Shown here: positions 26,319 to 34,721 of the stretch, in pieces
How positions within the stretch are numbered: position 1 is the stretch's first letter
How the letters are laid out: every line of letters starts with the position of its first letter
Notes under the pieces: model-generated
The model's input: the letters and a program-made list of their open reading frames with translations, nothing else
What the model was told of the DNA's origin: nothing
The model's database searches: none
Translations under genes and position numbers: made by a program
Assembly (NCBI GenBank): GCA_034190085.1
Contig: JAXHTS010000050.1
Location: 1 to 64,000, forward strand
Direction: 5' to 3'
Length of the DNA: 64,000 nt
From: Spirochaetota bacterium
GTDB taxonomy: Bacteria > Spirochaetota > UBA4802 > JAFGDQ01

Positions 26319-28139
26319 GTGTATATTGTAGGAACATCCGGACATATAGATCATGGGAAAACCAGCTTAATTAAGGCTCTTACTGGGATTGATTGTGATA
26401 GATTGCCCGAAGAGAAATCGAGAGAGATGACCATTGATATTGGATTTTCAAGGATTGAATACGCAAAATTTGGAACTGTTGGAATTGTTGATGTTCCTGG
26501 TCATGAAAGATTCATAAGAAATATGGTTGTTGGCGCTTGGGGGATTGATTTAGCAATACTTGTGATTGCCGTTGACGATGGTTGGATGCCACAAACCGAG
26601 GACCACTTCCGGGTCTTAGATCTATTGGGCATTGAGAGGATTATTGTAGCTCTCAATAAGATTGATATCTGTGATGAGGAGATGGTGGAGATCGTAACAG
26701 AGGAGGTAGAGGAACGATTGCAGAATACAAGGTTTGAAGGCGCTGATATTATCAAGGTATCCTCAAGGACAGGGGATGGTATTGAGGAGCTAAGGGGCAA
26801 GATCCTTGAAAATTTAAGAAAACTCTCGAAGGTATTTGATAAGGGTAAACCCTATCTCTTCATAGATAGAATTTTCGGCTCCAAGGGGCATGGTACAGTT
26901 ATAACGGGAACATTAAAGAACGGCAACTTCAGGGAGGATGAATATGTAACAATTCTCCCCTTACAAAAAGAGGCTAGAATTAAGAAAATCGAAAGCTACT
27001 ATCATACACTCCCTGAGGGAACTGGTTCACAGAGAACCGCTTTGAACCTTTCAGGAATAACCGTGGGACAGATAAAACGGGGGGATATAATCGTAAGGAA
27101 TAATTTTTATACAAAATCCAATGACATCATTGCTAGAATAGTGCTATTGGAGAAGAGGAATATTAGAAATAATCTCGGAGTCGAAATTCTCATCGGGACA
27201 TCGAGTCAGAAGGGGAAGTTGATCATCATAGATGATGCAAATACCCAGGAGAATGCCTTCCCAATTCGAATCAAGTTTGATCAACACTGGTTTTTTTATC
27301 CAGGAGAGCCTTTCATACTAACTAATCCAGGCGGATATAGAGTAATTGGCGGCGGAGTTGTTGTATTGCCCGCTTACATAGGAAGAAAATACAAGCATAA
27401 TCTTAGGAATAATCTAAGTCTTTTGAAAAATTATTCAAAGGAAGAAATAGTAGAATTCATAATAAAGATGAATAATCTTGTGAGGTTGAATGATATCATT
27501 GAGACCCTTCCAGAGAGCAGATCGGGCATAAATAAGATTTTAAAAAGGCTTATAGAAGAAAAGGCCATTATTCAAATTGATGACTTTCTTGTTGATAAGC
27601 ATTATTATGAGAAGACCTTGAAGGATATTTTTGATGCAATAACCAATAATATTGGATTAAACTTAAAGGAGATCTCCGATATTTGCAGAATCGAGTTGGA
27701 ATTTATAAAAATTATAATTGATAGGGTTCTGCAGGATAACAGGATTATAGAAAAGGATGGCAGATATTTTGCGGGTAATTCAATAACAGAGAATACCCTT
27801 TCAGATGAGAAAAAGAGCACATTATCAGAAATTCACAAAAGGGGAAGCGGGGGGATTGAGTTGGAGAAGATGGAGAATAGCGCTCATAAGAAAAGAGTAA
27901 AAGAGTTGATAAGGCTGGGCTTTTTAGTCACTCTTGATGGGAATATAGTATATCATAAAGAGATCTACGAAAAATTAAAGTCCGACATCATGATCCTATT
28001 TAACACTAGGGATAAGGTAACGATCAATGATGTCAAGGAGACAACAAATCTCTCCAGAAAATTCACAATCCCACTTTTGAATAAGATCGAGAATGACGGG
28101 CTAATCAAGAGAATCGGAGATTTCAGGATAAAGGCATAA
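26319..28139 (+). CDS. selB: Selenocysteine-specific elongation factor SelB
   Basis: 606 residues. GTPase that carries Sec-tRNA to the ribosome and reads the SECIS hairpin. The G domain has GHIDHGKTSLIKAL, DVPGHERFIRNMV and ALNKIDI; the SelB beta-barrel domains follow, and the carboxy-terminal part (~residues 380-606) shows winged-helix repeats such as DVKETTNLSRKFTIPLL. GTG at 26319, three bases after the selA stop, gives the family-like start MYIVGTSGHIDHGKT; GTG at 26310 overlapping selA is an alternative. Confidence 0.95.
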   Translation: MYIVGTSGHIDHGKTSLIKALTGIDCDRLPEEKSREMTIDIGFSRIEYAKFGTVGIVDVPGHERFIRNMVVGAWGIDLAILVIAVDDGWMPQTEDHFRVLDLLGIERIIVALNKIDICDEEMVEIVTEEVEERLQNTRFEGADIIKVSSRTGDGIEELRGKILENLRKLSKVFDKGKPYLFIDRIFGSKGHGTVITGTLKNGNFREDEYVTILPLQKEARIKKIESYYHTLPEGTGSQRTALNLSGITVGQIKRGDIIVRNNFYTKSNDIIARIVLLEKRNIRNNLGVEILIGTSSQKGKLIIIDDANTQENAFPIRIKFDQHWFFYPGEPFILTNPGGYRVIGGGVVVLPAYIGRKYKHNLRNNLSLLKNYSKEEIVEFIIKMNNLVRLNDIIETLPESRSGINKILKRLIEEKAIIQIDDFLVDKHYYEKTLKDIFDAITNNIGLNLKEISDICRIELEFIKIIIDRVLQDNRIIEKDGRYFAGNSITENTLSDEKKSTLSEIHKRGSGGIELEKMENSAHKKRVKELIRLGFLVTLDGNIVYHKEIYEKLKSDIMILFNTRDKVTINDVKETTNLSRKFTIPLLNKIENDGLIKRIGDFRIKA

Positions 28140-28212
28140 TTCTACAGCTTTTTGAAGATGGGGATACCAATTAAATACTTTGTTTTAAATCTATAGAAAA
28201 TTATTCTAAACC

Positions 28213-29004
28213 ATGTCATACATTATTGGATTTGATATAGGTAATACCAACACAACACTTGGGATATATTGCGAAAACGAGACAGCACCGCTAAGAACCT
28301 TCAGATATAGGACTGAAAAGGGCATAACCACTGATGAACTCAGTCTTCAGGTTGAGGCTTTCATCAAGATTTTTAATAACTCTATAAGTAATGAGATAGA
28401 TATTGCAGGAATAGCCTTTTCGAGTGTAGTCCCTGAGATTGATCGCCTCTATAAAGAAATATCAAAAAGGTGTTATGGCCTTTCACCCCTTGAGATAGGT
28501 TGTGACCTAAATCTCGGATTAAGGATTCGTTATGATAATCCTGAACAACTCGGAGCGGATAGAATAACAAATGCAGTGGCGGCCTTTTATGAACATGACA
28601 GGGATTGTATAATAGTCGATCTTGGAACTGCAACCACCTTCTGCGTATTACACAAGAGTGGAATCTTTGATGGCGGTCTCATCGGTCCTGGAATTGGAAT
28701 CACAATCGAAGCATTAATGAATAAGACCTCAAGGTTAAAAGCAGTCAATTTCGAAAGGGTGGATAAAATTATCGCTAGAAACACAACTGATGCAATTAAA
28801 TCAGGTTTCTACTTCGGTTGGCTTTCAATGATTGAAGGGATATTAGATAGAATCGAAGGGCATTATAACAAAAATTTTTTAATAATTATCACCGGCGGAT
28901 ACTCTGAGATAATAGGGAAAAATATTTCAAAGACGAGTATTGCTGACTCACTCCTAACTATGAAGGGCATCAAATATATATATGATCTTAATTCTCACAG
29001 ATAA
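28213..29004 (+). CDS. coaX: Type III pantothenate kinase
   Basis: 263 residues. Catalyses the first step of coenzyme A synthesis, phosphorylating pantothenate. The three conserved ASKHA motifs are present: FDIGNTNTTLGIY at the start, EQLGADRITNAVAAFYEH and IVDLGTATTFCVL. Length is normal. It lies 73 bases after selB and may be read through from the selenocysteine operon. The ribosome-binding site is weak. Confidence 0.95.
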   Translation: MSYIIGFDIGNTNTTLGIYCENETAPLRTFRYRTEKGITTDELSLQVEAFIKIFNNSISNEIDIAGIAFSSVVPEIDRLYKEISKRCYGLSPLEIGCDLNLGLRIRYDNPEQLGADRITNAVAAFYEHDRDCIIVDLGTATTFCVLHKSGIFDGGLIGPGIGITIEALMNKTSRLKAVNFERVDKIIARNTTDAIKSGFYFGWLSMIEGILDRIEGHYNKNFLIIITGGYSEIIGKNISKTSIADSLLTMKGIKYIYDLNSHR

Positions 29005-29500
29005 ATTATTGAAACAGAATGTGAGATATAATAATCAGTAAAAATAATTGGTTATCCATATGAATTATCCACAAAGTTATCCACGTTATCCACAATGCGA
29101 TATCCTCCCTACAACCCATGGATAATAAGATTACACCCTCATTTCGTTATTAGAAATAGGTTTAAATGTGACACGATCAAAGCTTATGAGACATAATATA
29201 TATCAACCTCAAGGGTAAACCTTTACAGAAAAAACTATTTTTATAGATTATATTTCTTAGTTAGTTTTATTTACTTTTCGTCCTGTTCAAAGAGAGATAC
29301 GCCTAATCAATATTCATTGTTAATAAATTGTGAATATTTTTTTAATAACAGGTTATCTAAAATGACTTGCAATGTCTCTATTGGTTTGCATTAATTATGC
29401 TATTCACTTTGCATCCCAATATGTATTAAATGGAATCCAAAATACTAATCAAGGGTGAAAATATTTCACCTTCAGGAGAATATAGGGCAATGAGGTTAAT
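29005..29500. other. 496-base intergenic region with DnaA boxes and an AT-rich flank
   Basis: Contains the DnaA-box cluster (29052-29125) and then a strongly AT-rich stretch (about 29205-29360, for example AAAAAACTATTTTTATAG), which together resemble an origin region. No gene-like frame is visible. The last 50 bases contain the leader of the CheX-like gene. Confidence 0.5.
29052..29125. other. DnaA-box cluster, candidate origin or DnaA-control site
   Basis: Four boxes in direct orientation: TTATCCATA (29052-29060), TTATCCACA (29065-29073), TTATCCACG (29077-29085) and TTATCCACA (29086-29094). Two match the consensus TTATCCACA exactly, and the last two abut. A fifth, inverted, TTATCCATG lies at 29117-29125. 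dnaA, dnaN and gyrB are not in the window. It may be oriC, a secondary DnaA-binding site or a regulatory site. Confidence 0.6.
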
Positions 29501-29968
29501 ATGAATAATTACAACAGGTATTATCGCTGTATTGTCAAATCAGTTAATCATATATTTCACAATTTCCTACAGGATGACTCTATTGAGGAGGCTTTCGAGA
29601 GTCAATCAACCAAGAAAAGCCAGATGGTATCGATTGAGATAGATGGCACTATCTCGGGTGAATTGATACTCAATTTTCCGATTAAGACAATTAATCTCCT
29701 AACAAAGAGGTTCATTCCCAATGCTAACTCTCGCTCTACAAAAAAGCAACGGGCGGATGTGGCTGGAGAACTGGCTAACATGATTACGAGTTCCTTTGCT
29801 AATCAACTTCAATTTATTAAGCATGATATTCATATCTCAGCGCCTGAATTTGATGATGACCCTATTCAAGTAAAGGCATTATATGAAAATGTAAATGTCT
29901 CATTCACATCACGATTTGGGGGATTTGATTTAGATCTATACTATAAGAAAAATAAACATAAGACATAA
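29501..29968 (+). CDS. CheX-like chemotaxis phosphatase family protein
   Basis: 155 residues, matching the CheX/CheC fold. The signature helix ADVAGELANMITSSFANQL contains the E-x-x-N pair used by these phosphatases to act on phosphorylated CheY. An amino-terminal strand region (VSIEIDGTISGELILNF) precedes it. It may dephosphorylate a response regulator, but no chemotaxis genes are nearby, so the partner is unknown. A GAGG site precedes the ATG. The symporter gene starts three bases after its stop. Confidence 0.7.
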   Translation: MNNYNRYYRCIVKSVNHIFHNFLQDDSIEEAFESQSTKKSQMVSIEIDGTISGELILNFPIKTINLLTKRFIPNANSRSTKKQRADVAGELANMITSSFANQLQFIKHDIHISAPEFDDDPIQVKALYENVNVSFTSRFGGFDLDLYYKKNKHKT

Positions 29969-29971
29969 TTT

Positions 29972-31735
29972 ATGATTTGTGGCATTGATATTCTGCTGAT
30001 TGTTTTATACTTCCTTTTCAGCTTCCTTATAGGCATCTATTTTTCTAAAAGGGCTAGCAAGAGTACTGTGGACTTCTTCTTATCAGGGAGGAGGCTGCCC
30101 TGGTGGCTTGCGGGAACGGCTATGGTTGCGACAACCTTTGCCGCTGACACGCCACTTGCTGTCACTGAGCTAGTCACGACAAAGGGGATAGCCGGAAATT
30201 GGCTTTGGTGGAATATGGTGGCAGGCAGCGTCTTAACAGTATACTTCTTTGCCAAGCTATGGAGGCGGGCAGGTGTTTTGACGGATGTTGAGTTCATTGA
30301 GATAAGATATTCAGGAAAATCCGCATCATTTCTCAGGGGATTCAAGGCTATCTACCTCGGCGTATTTATGAACTGTATTATTATGGGTTGGGTCAATGTG
30401 GCATTAGCCGAGATTCTCAAGAATATCTTTGGGATAAGCGAGTTGTATGTCATCTATGCTGTGATAGCATGCATGCTGATTGTTGGCTTCTATTCAGCCC
30501 TCTCCGGATTGTGGGGTGTTGTTGTAACCGATTTCTTTCAATTTATTATAGCTATGAGTGGCTGTGTTGTCCTTGCCATAGTTGTGTTAGATCTCCCTCA
30601 AATTGGCGGAATTGAGGGACTCAAGGTCTCACTTCCCGATCATGTCTTCAATTTTTTGCCCAGAATAGCCCCTATGCCATCGGCTCACATAACATCCATA
30701 GCAACTGGTGTGATGGCGCTATCATTCAGCGCCTTCACAGCCCACATCCTTGTGCAATGGTGGTCATCATGGTATCCTGGGGCAGAGCCTGGGGGTGGTG
30801 GGTATATTGCCCAGCGGATGATGTCCACAAGGGATGAAAGGCATTCCCTTCTCGCTACCCTCTGGTTCTCCATAGCTCACTATGCAATAAGGCCATGGCC
30901 GTGGATAATTGTTGCCCTCTCATCGCTGATCCTATATCCTGACCTTGAGGTGGATGCCAAAAAGACCGGTTTTATCCTTGCTATGAGAGATTTTCTCCCT
31001 CCTGGTCTTCTCGGGCTTCTCGTTGCAGCCTTTCTGGCTGCATACATGTCTACAATTTCAACACACCTGAATTGGGGCACCTCTTACCTGATAAACGATT
31101 TTTACAGACGTTTTATAAGAAAGGATGAAGGGGAGGCACACTATATAAAAGCATCTCGAATAGTAACATTTTTTCTGGTTATAGTGTCCAGTCTCCTTAT
31201 TTTTATAATAGAATCTATCTCTGGGGCATGGGCCTTTATAATAGAATGTGGTGCTGGTCTTGGGCTGGTGCTTATCCTGAGGTGGTATTGGTGGAGAATA
31301 AACGCCTGGTCAGAGATCGCTGCAATGATAGCTCCCTTTATTGGTTATCTAATAAACAAAAATTTTTTGCAGATTGCCTTCCCTGAAAGCCTTTTTGTAA
31401 TTGTCTTATTTACATCATTATCATGGATTATGGTAACCTTTACAACCCTTCCTACTGAGATGGACAAATTGATAGGATTTTACAAAAGGGTGAGACCAGG
31501 AGGGGTGGGTTGGAAGAGAATAATAAGAATGGGGGGGATTGATCTAAAGCCTGAGCCTATCTCCCATCTCTTTGTTGACTGGTTTTTGGGTATTTTGCTA
31601 ATCTATTCATCACTCTTTTCCATAGGGAAGATTATACTTCAGGAATATTTCGCAGGCTTGATATTGATGGTGATATCGATTCTATTGATTTCAGCTCTTC
31701 TATATAGATTAAGGAGATATAAGTATCTTTCGTGA
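29972..31735 (+). CDS. Sodium:solute symporter family transporter
   Basis: 587-residue membrane protein with about 13-14 spans. SSS-family landmarks are DFFLSGRRLPWWLAGTAMVA, then TFAADTPLAVTELV near the sodium site, GFYSALSGLWGVVVTDFFQF and VAAFLAAYMSTISTHLNWGT. Sodium-coupled uptake of an organic solute is the family role; the solute cannot be inferred. It is three bases downstream of the CheX-like gene, so the two are probably co-transcribed. Confidence 0.88.
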   Translation: MICGIDILLIVLYFLFSFLIGIYFSKRASKSTVDFFLSGRRLPWWLAGTAMVATTFAADTPLAVTELVTTKGIAGNWLWWNMVAGSVLTVYFFAKLWRRAGVLTDVEFIEIRYSGKSASFLRGFKAIYLGVFMNCIIMGWVNVALAEILKNIFGISELYVIYAVIACMLIVGFYSALSGLWGVVVTDFFQFIIAMSGCVVLAIVVLDLPQIGGIEGLKVSLPDHVFNFLPRIAPMPSAHITSIATGVMALSFSAFTAHILVQWWSSWYPGAEPGGGGYIAQRMMSTRDERHSLLATLWFSIAHYAIRPWPWIIVALSSLILYPDLEVDAKKTGFILAMRDFLPPGLLGLLVAAFLAAYMSTISTHLNWGTSYLINDFYRRFIRKDEGEAHYIKASRIVTFFLVIVSSLLIFIIESISGAWAFIIECGAGLGLVLILRWYWWRINAWSEIAAMIAPFIGYLINKNFLQIAFPESLFVIVLFTSLSWIMVTFTTLPTEMDKLIGFYKRVRPGGVGWKRIIRMGGIDLKPEPISHLFVDWFLGILLIYSSLFSIGKIILQEYFAGLILMVISILLISALLYRLRRYKYLS

Positions 31736-31901
31736 TTTATCAAGAAGGACTGCGCCATTCTTAATTCTTGGATTACCAATATCATTAGCAATGTCCACTT
31801 GATATTTACAATGGAATACTCAATTGAGTGATGTTTCAGATTCCTTTTCCCCTGATTATTGCTTTGAATAGACTAACGACTTAAATAGAAACTGATAAAT
31901 C

Positions 31902-32861
31902 CTACACTGTGAGATCCTGGAAGTAATCGACAATCTGTTCTTGTAATCTTATGCCCTCTAGTCTGTTAATCTGTTGTAACCCAGTTGGACAGGTTATATT
32001 GATCTCTGTAAGATATCCATCAATCACATCAATCCCTGCTAAGTAAATCTTATTGGATGTCAAGAATGTTGAGAAAGAATTGATCATCCTTATCTCGTTT
32101 TCTGTGATAGTCGCCCTTTGTGCCTCCCCTCCCTGTCCAAAGTTTGCTAGATAAGAGCCCTCCTCCGGTACTCTGTTAACAGCTCCTATTGGTTTTCCAC
32201 CCAGAATCAGTATTCTCTTATCCCCCCTCTTCACATTTGGGACAAACTCCTGCACCATTACTGGGACTGACTGATTATGAGTAGATTCGTCCAATAATGC
32301 TCGTAAATTTGGATCATCTGCAGAGATCTTTTTTACTCCCCTGCCTTGATATGAATTAAGATCCTTCAGTATTGAGATACCTTTATTCTGTCTAATAAAT
32401 TCGATTATTCTTGAATTATCGGAGCTTACTATAGTTTTTGGAATAAATGTTGGAAAATTGAATATTATCAATTTCTCATTAAAGTCGCGCAATGCCTTAG
32501 GTGAGTTGACAACCAGCGAGCCAGTTAGGGATAGCATTTGAGTTGCATAATGGAAATTATAATCATATGGCGGTTCCTTCCTCATAAAGATCATATCAAA
32601 GGAATCTAAATCGCTCTCTTGTTTATTTCCTAAATGAAATTCATCACTATCAAAATATACTCGTGATGATAACGTGCATACAACAGTGCTATTAAAAAAG
32701 AGATCCTGAATGGTACAGCAATATGTTTGAATGTCCCTTCTGAATACCTCTAACATTATTGCATAGGTAGTATCTGTGGAAGGATTCAATGATTCTATGG
32801 GATCAATAACAAAGAGCCATTTTAATTTAGAACTCAATTTCTTTATTTTGCTTATGCTCAT
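31902..32861 (-). CDS. gshB: Glutathione synthetase-like ATP-grasp enzyme
   Basis: 319 residues. Joins gamma-glutamylcysteine with glycine. Family landmarks are FVIDPIESLNPSTDTTYAIM (start of the GshB fold), FMRKEPPYDYNFHYATQML, the ATP-grasp loop ILKDLNSYQGRGVKKI (the usual ILKPLDGxGG is altered), VQEFVPNVKRGDKRILILGG and the metal-binding EINITCPTGLQQINRLEG. Its start lies inside the end of the glutamate-cysteine ligase gene (35-base overlap), so the two are coupled. Confidence 0.9.
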   Translation of the reverse strand: MSISKIKKLSSKLKWLFVIDPIESLNPSTDTTYAIMLEVFRRDIQTYCCTIQDLFFNSTVVCTLSSRVYFDSDEFHLGNKQESDLDSFDMIFMRKEPPYDYNFHYATQMLSLTGSLVVNSPKALRDFNEKLIIFNFPTFIPKTIVSSDNSRIIEFIRQNKGISILKDLNSYQGRGVKKISADDPNLRALLDESTHNQSVPVMVQEFVPNVKRGDKRILILGGKPIGAVNRVPEEGSYLANFGQGGEAQRATITENEIRMINSFSTFLTSNKIYLAGIDVIDGYLTEINITCPTGLQQINRLEGIRLQEQIVDYFQDLTV

Positions 32862-34098
32862 AGGCTATAGCGATGTTGGCTATATCAGCCAATATTGCAT
32901 ATAATGATAGATCTGAGTCGTCAAATTGTTGTTCAATAATAGGCCTTGTGATATTGCCTTCTAACAATATATCGAACTTCATCCCAGGAGCATTAAGGGA
33001 TGTCCTGTTATCCTTTTCCGAGTGAATTCTCATAAAACCTCCAACAACAGCGCCCCCGACACTATATAAAACAGGCTCAGCTGGGTATGATTCAACGCTA
33101 TGAATTGTGTGTATGCCCTCCTGTATTAAAACACTATTGATTTGGGCTTTCTGTTTCCCAAAGACCATCCTATTTCTTTTTCTGTTATTGAGGTTTAGAA
33201 TCTCTTTTCCATCTGAGACTGAGATGATGCCCATGCCATATGTTCCTGAGTTGTCTTTAATAAATACATAAGGAACGCTATCGATGTTATATTCATCGTA
33301 TTTTTCCTTTATCCCCTCAATAACCTGATCAACCTTCTGTGAAACATAGGAGAGTGTCTCATTTGTTCTGAAATCAACATCGTCAACCACTGTGTATATG
33401 GTCTTTAATAACCAGGAGTCAACATGAAGCATCTGAGAAAACTCTTCAATGAGTTGATTGTAATACATGAAATGTGTGCTTTTCCTTCTATGATGCCATC
33501 CCAGAAAGAGCGGAGGTGTAACTAAATGACATATATCATCCAGCAGGTCAGGATTTTTAACAGAAAAATCATTGTTTAATAAAATCAATCCGTCATCAAA
33601 GGATTTTGTTTGCAATTTGCACCCATCCCTTCTCATCTTTTCAAGCATAATGATATGACCATTGCTATCCTCAACATTTATGCCATCACCAGTAATGTCA
33701 TCCCTTAAGCTTCCAATTACTACATTGTAACCAGCTTTCATTAATATATTCTTTAAGGCGCATAAGTTGCTTAGGTAGAACTTATTTCTTGTATGGGCTT
33801 CTGGAATAATGAGAATCTTATGCCCATCGAAGATTTTGGGGATATACTCTTTAAATGCAGAGATTGATTTTGCTCTGGCCTGGGGATCTAGATTGTTGAA
33901 ACCAGCAGGGAAGAGATTTGAATCCACAATTGCTACTTTAATGCCATTATCCCTAATATCAAAGGAGGAATAAATAGGCAAAAGCTGTCCTTCCTCCTGA
34001 AGAATTAACCTTTTACTCTTTAACCATTCAGTAACCCTCTCTTTCTCCTGGTTTACCTTTAGCTGGAGTTCCTCTATTGTTGTTAATGATATATTCAT
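32827..34098 (-). CDS. gshA: Glutamate-cysteine ligase, ATP-grasp type
   Basis: 423 residues, fitting the glutamate-cysteine ligase family first defined in Acidithiobacillus and also found in Leptospira, distinct from E. coli GshA. It makes gamma-glutamylcysteine, the first step of glutathione synthesis. Recognised segments are VAIVDSNLFPAGFNNLDP, IIPEAHTRNKFYLSNL, VFIKDNSGTYGMGIISV (ATP-grasp loop) and SVGGAVVGGFMRIHSEKD. It overlaps the gshB start. The ribosome-binding site is weak. Confidence 0.88.
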   Translation of the reverse strand: MNISLTTIEELQLKVNQEKERVTEWLKSKRLILQEEGQLLPIYSSFDIRDNGIKVAIVDSNLFPAGFNNLDPQARAKSISAFKEYIPKIFDGHKILIIPEAHTRNKFYLSNLCALKNILMKAGYNVVIGSLRDDITGDGINVEDSNGHIIMLEKMRRDGCKLQTKSFDDGLILLNNDFSVKNPDLLDDICHLVTPPLFLGWHHRRKSTHFMYYNQLIEEFSQMLHVDSWLLKTIYTVVDDVDFRTNETLSYVSQKVDQVIEGIKEKYDEYNIDSVPYVFIKDNSGTYGMGIISVSDGKEILNLNNRKRNRMVFGKQKAQINSVLIQEGIHTIHSVESYPAEPVLYSVGGAVVGGFMRIHSEKDNRTSLNAPGMKFDILLEGNITRPIIEQQFDDSDLSLYAILADIANIAIAYEHKQNKEIEF

Positions 34099-34721
34099 AA
34101 ATATAAGGTAAATTGTTAGAAATAATATTTTTTTTGCAATAAATACTTAAAAGGGAATGTAGTTGCCTGTAATCCGTTATAACCTTCAGAAATCGCTATA
34201 AATCAGTGTTGATTATTGGAAATCATCTCATTGCGGGTATAATATTGTTGAATAAAAGCATCTTCAATCCGAAAATAATAAGATTAAAACATGTAATAAT
34301 CTTTGACTAATGATCAATCTATTGTCATACTTTTATAAATATACTGTCACTTTTGTCAAGTACATATATTTGATATTGCAGACAGTTGATGTCGCAATAA
34401 TAAAAACCCTTGGGAGAATTGATAGAGATCGTATAATTTTTAAATATATGGTTTTCATGAAAGTAGATTTCACCTAAACAAATATATTTAGGCTACATTG
34501 TTGAGGGGTTGCGCAATTTTTTATATAAAAAAAGCAGATAAGTAAAAAAAATATTGCATCTAATCAATATATATTGAAAATGTACGAAATCCCTTCTTTC
34601 TAATGCAAGACAAAAAAAACTTGTATATGCTTAATTTCAGAAAGGTTGTCGTTATTGTTTAAACGTAGTGGGATTATAGAGGCACTGTCATGTAACAGAT
34701 AAAAAGATGAGGGGGAGAGCA
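34099..34721. other. Intergenic region between gshA and the subtilase gene
   Basis: About 620 very AT-rich bases with divergent promoters on either side. An eight-base palindrome TTGCGCAA (34509-34516) followed by a T-run and a small hairpin ATATTG/CAATAT (34551-34570) are present; neither is compelling. No gene was found. Confidence 0.4.
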
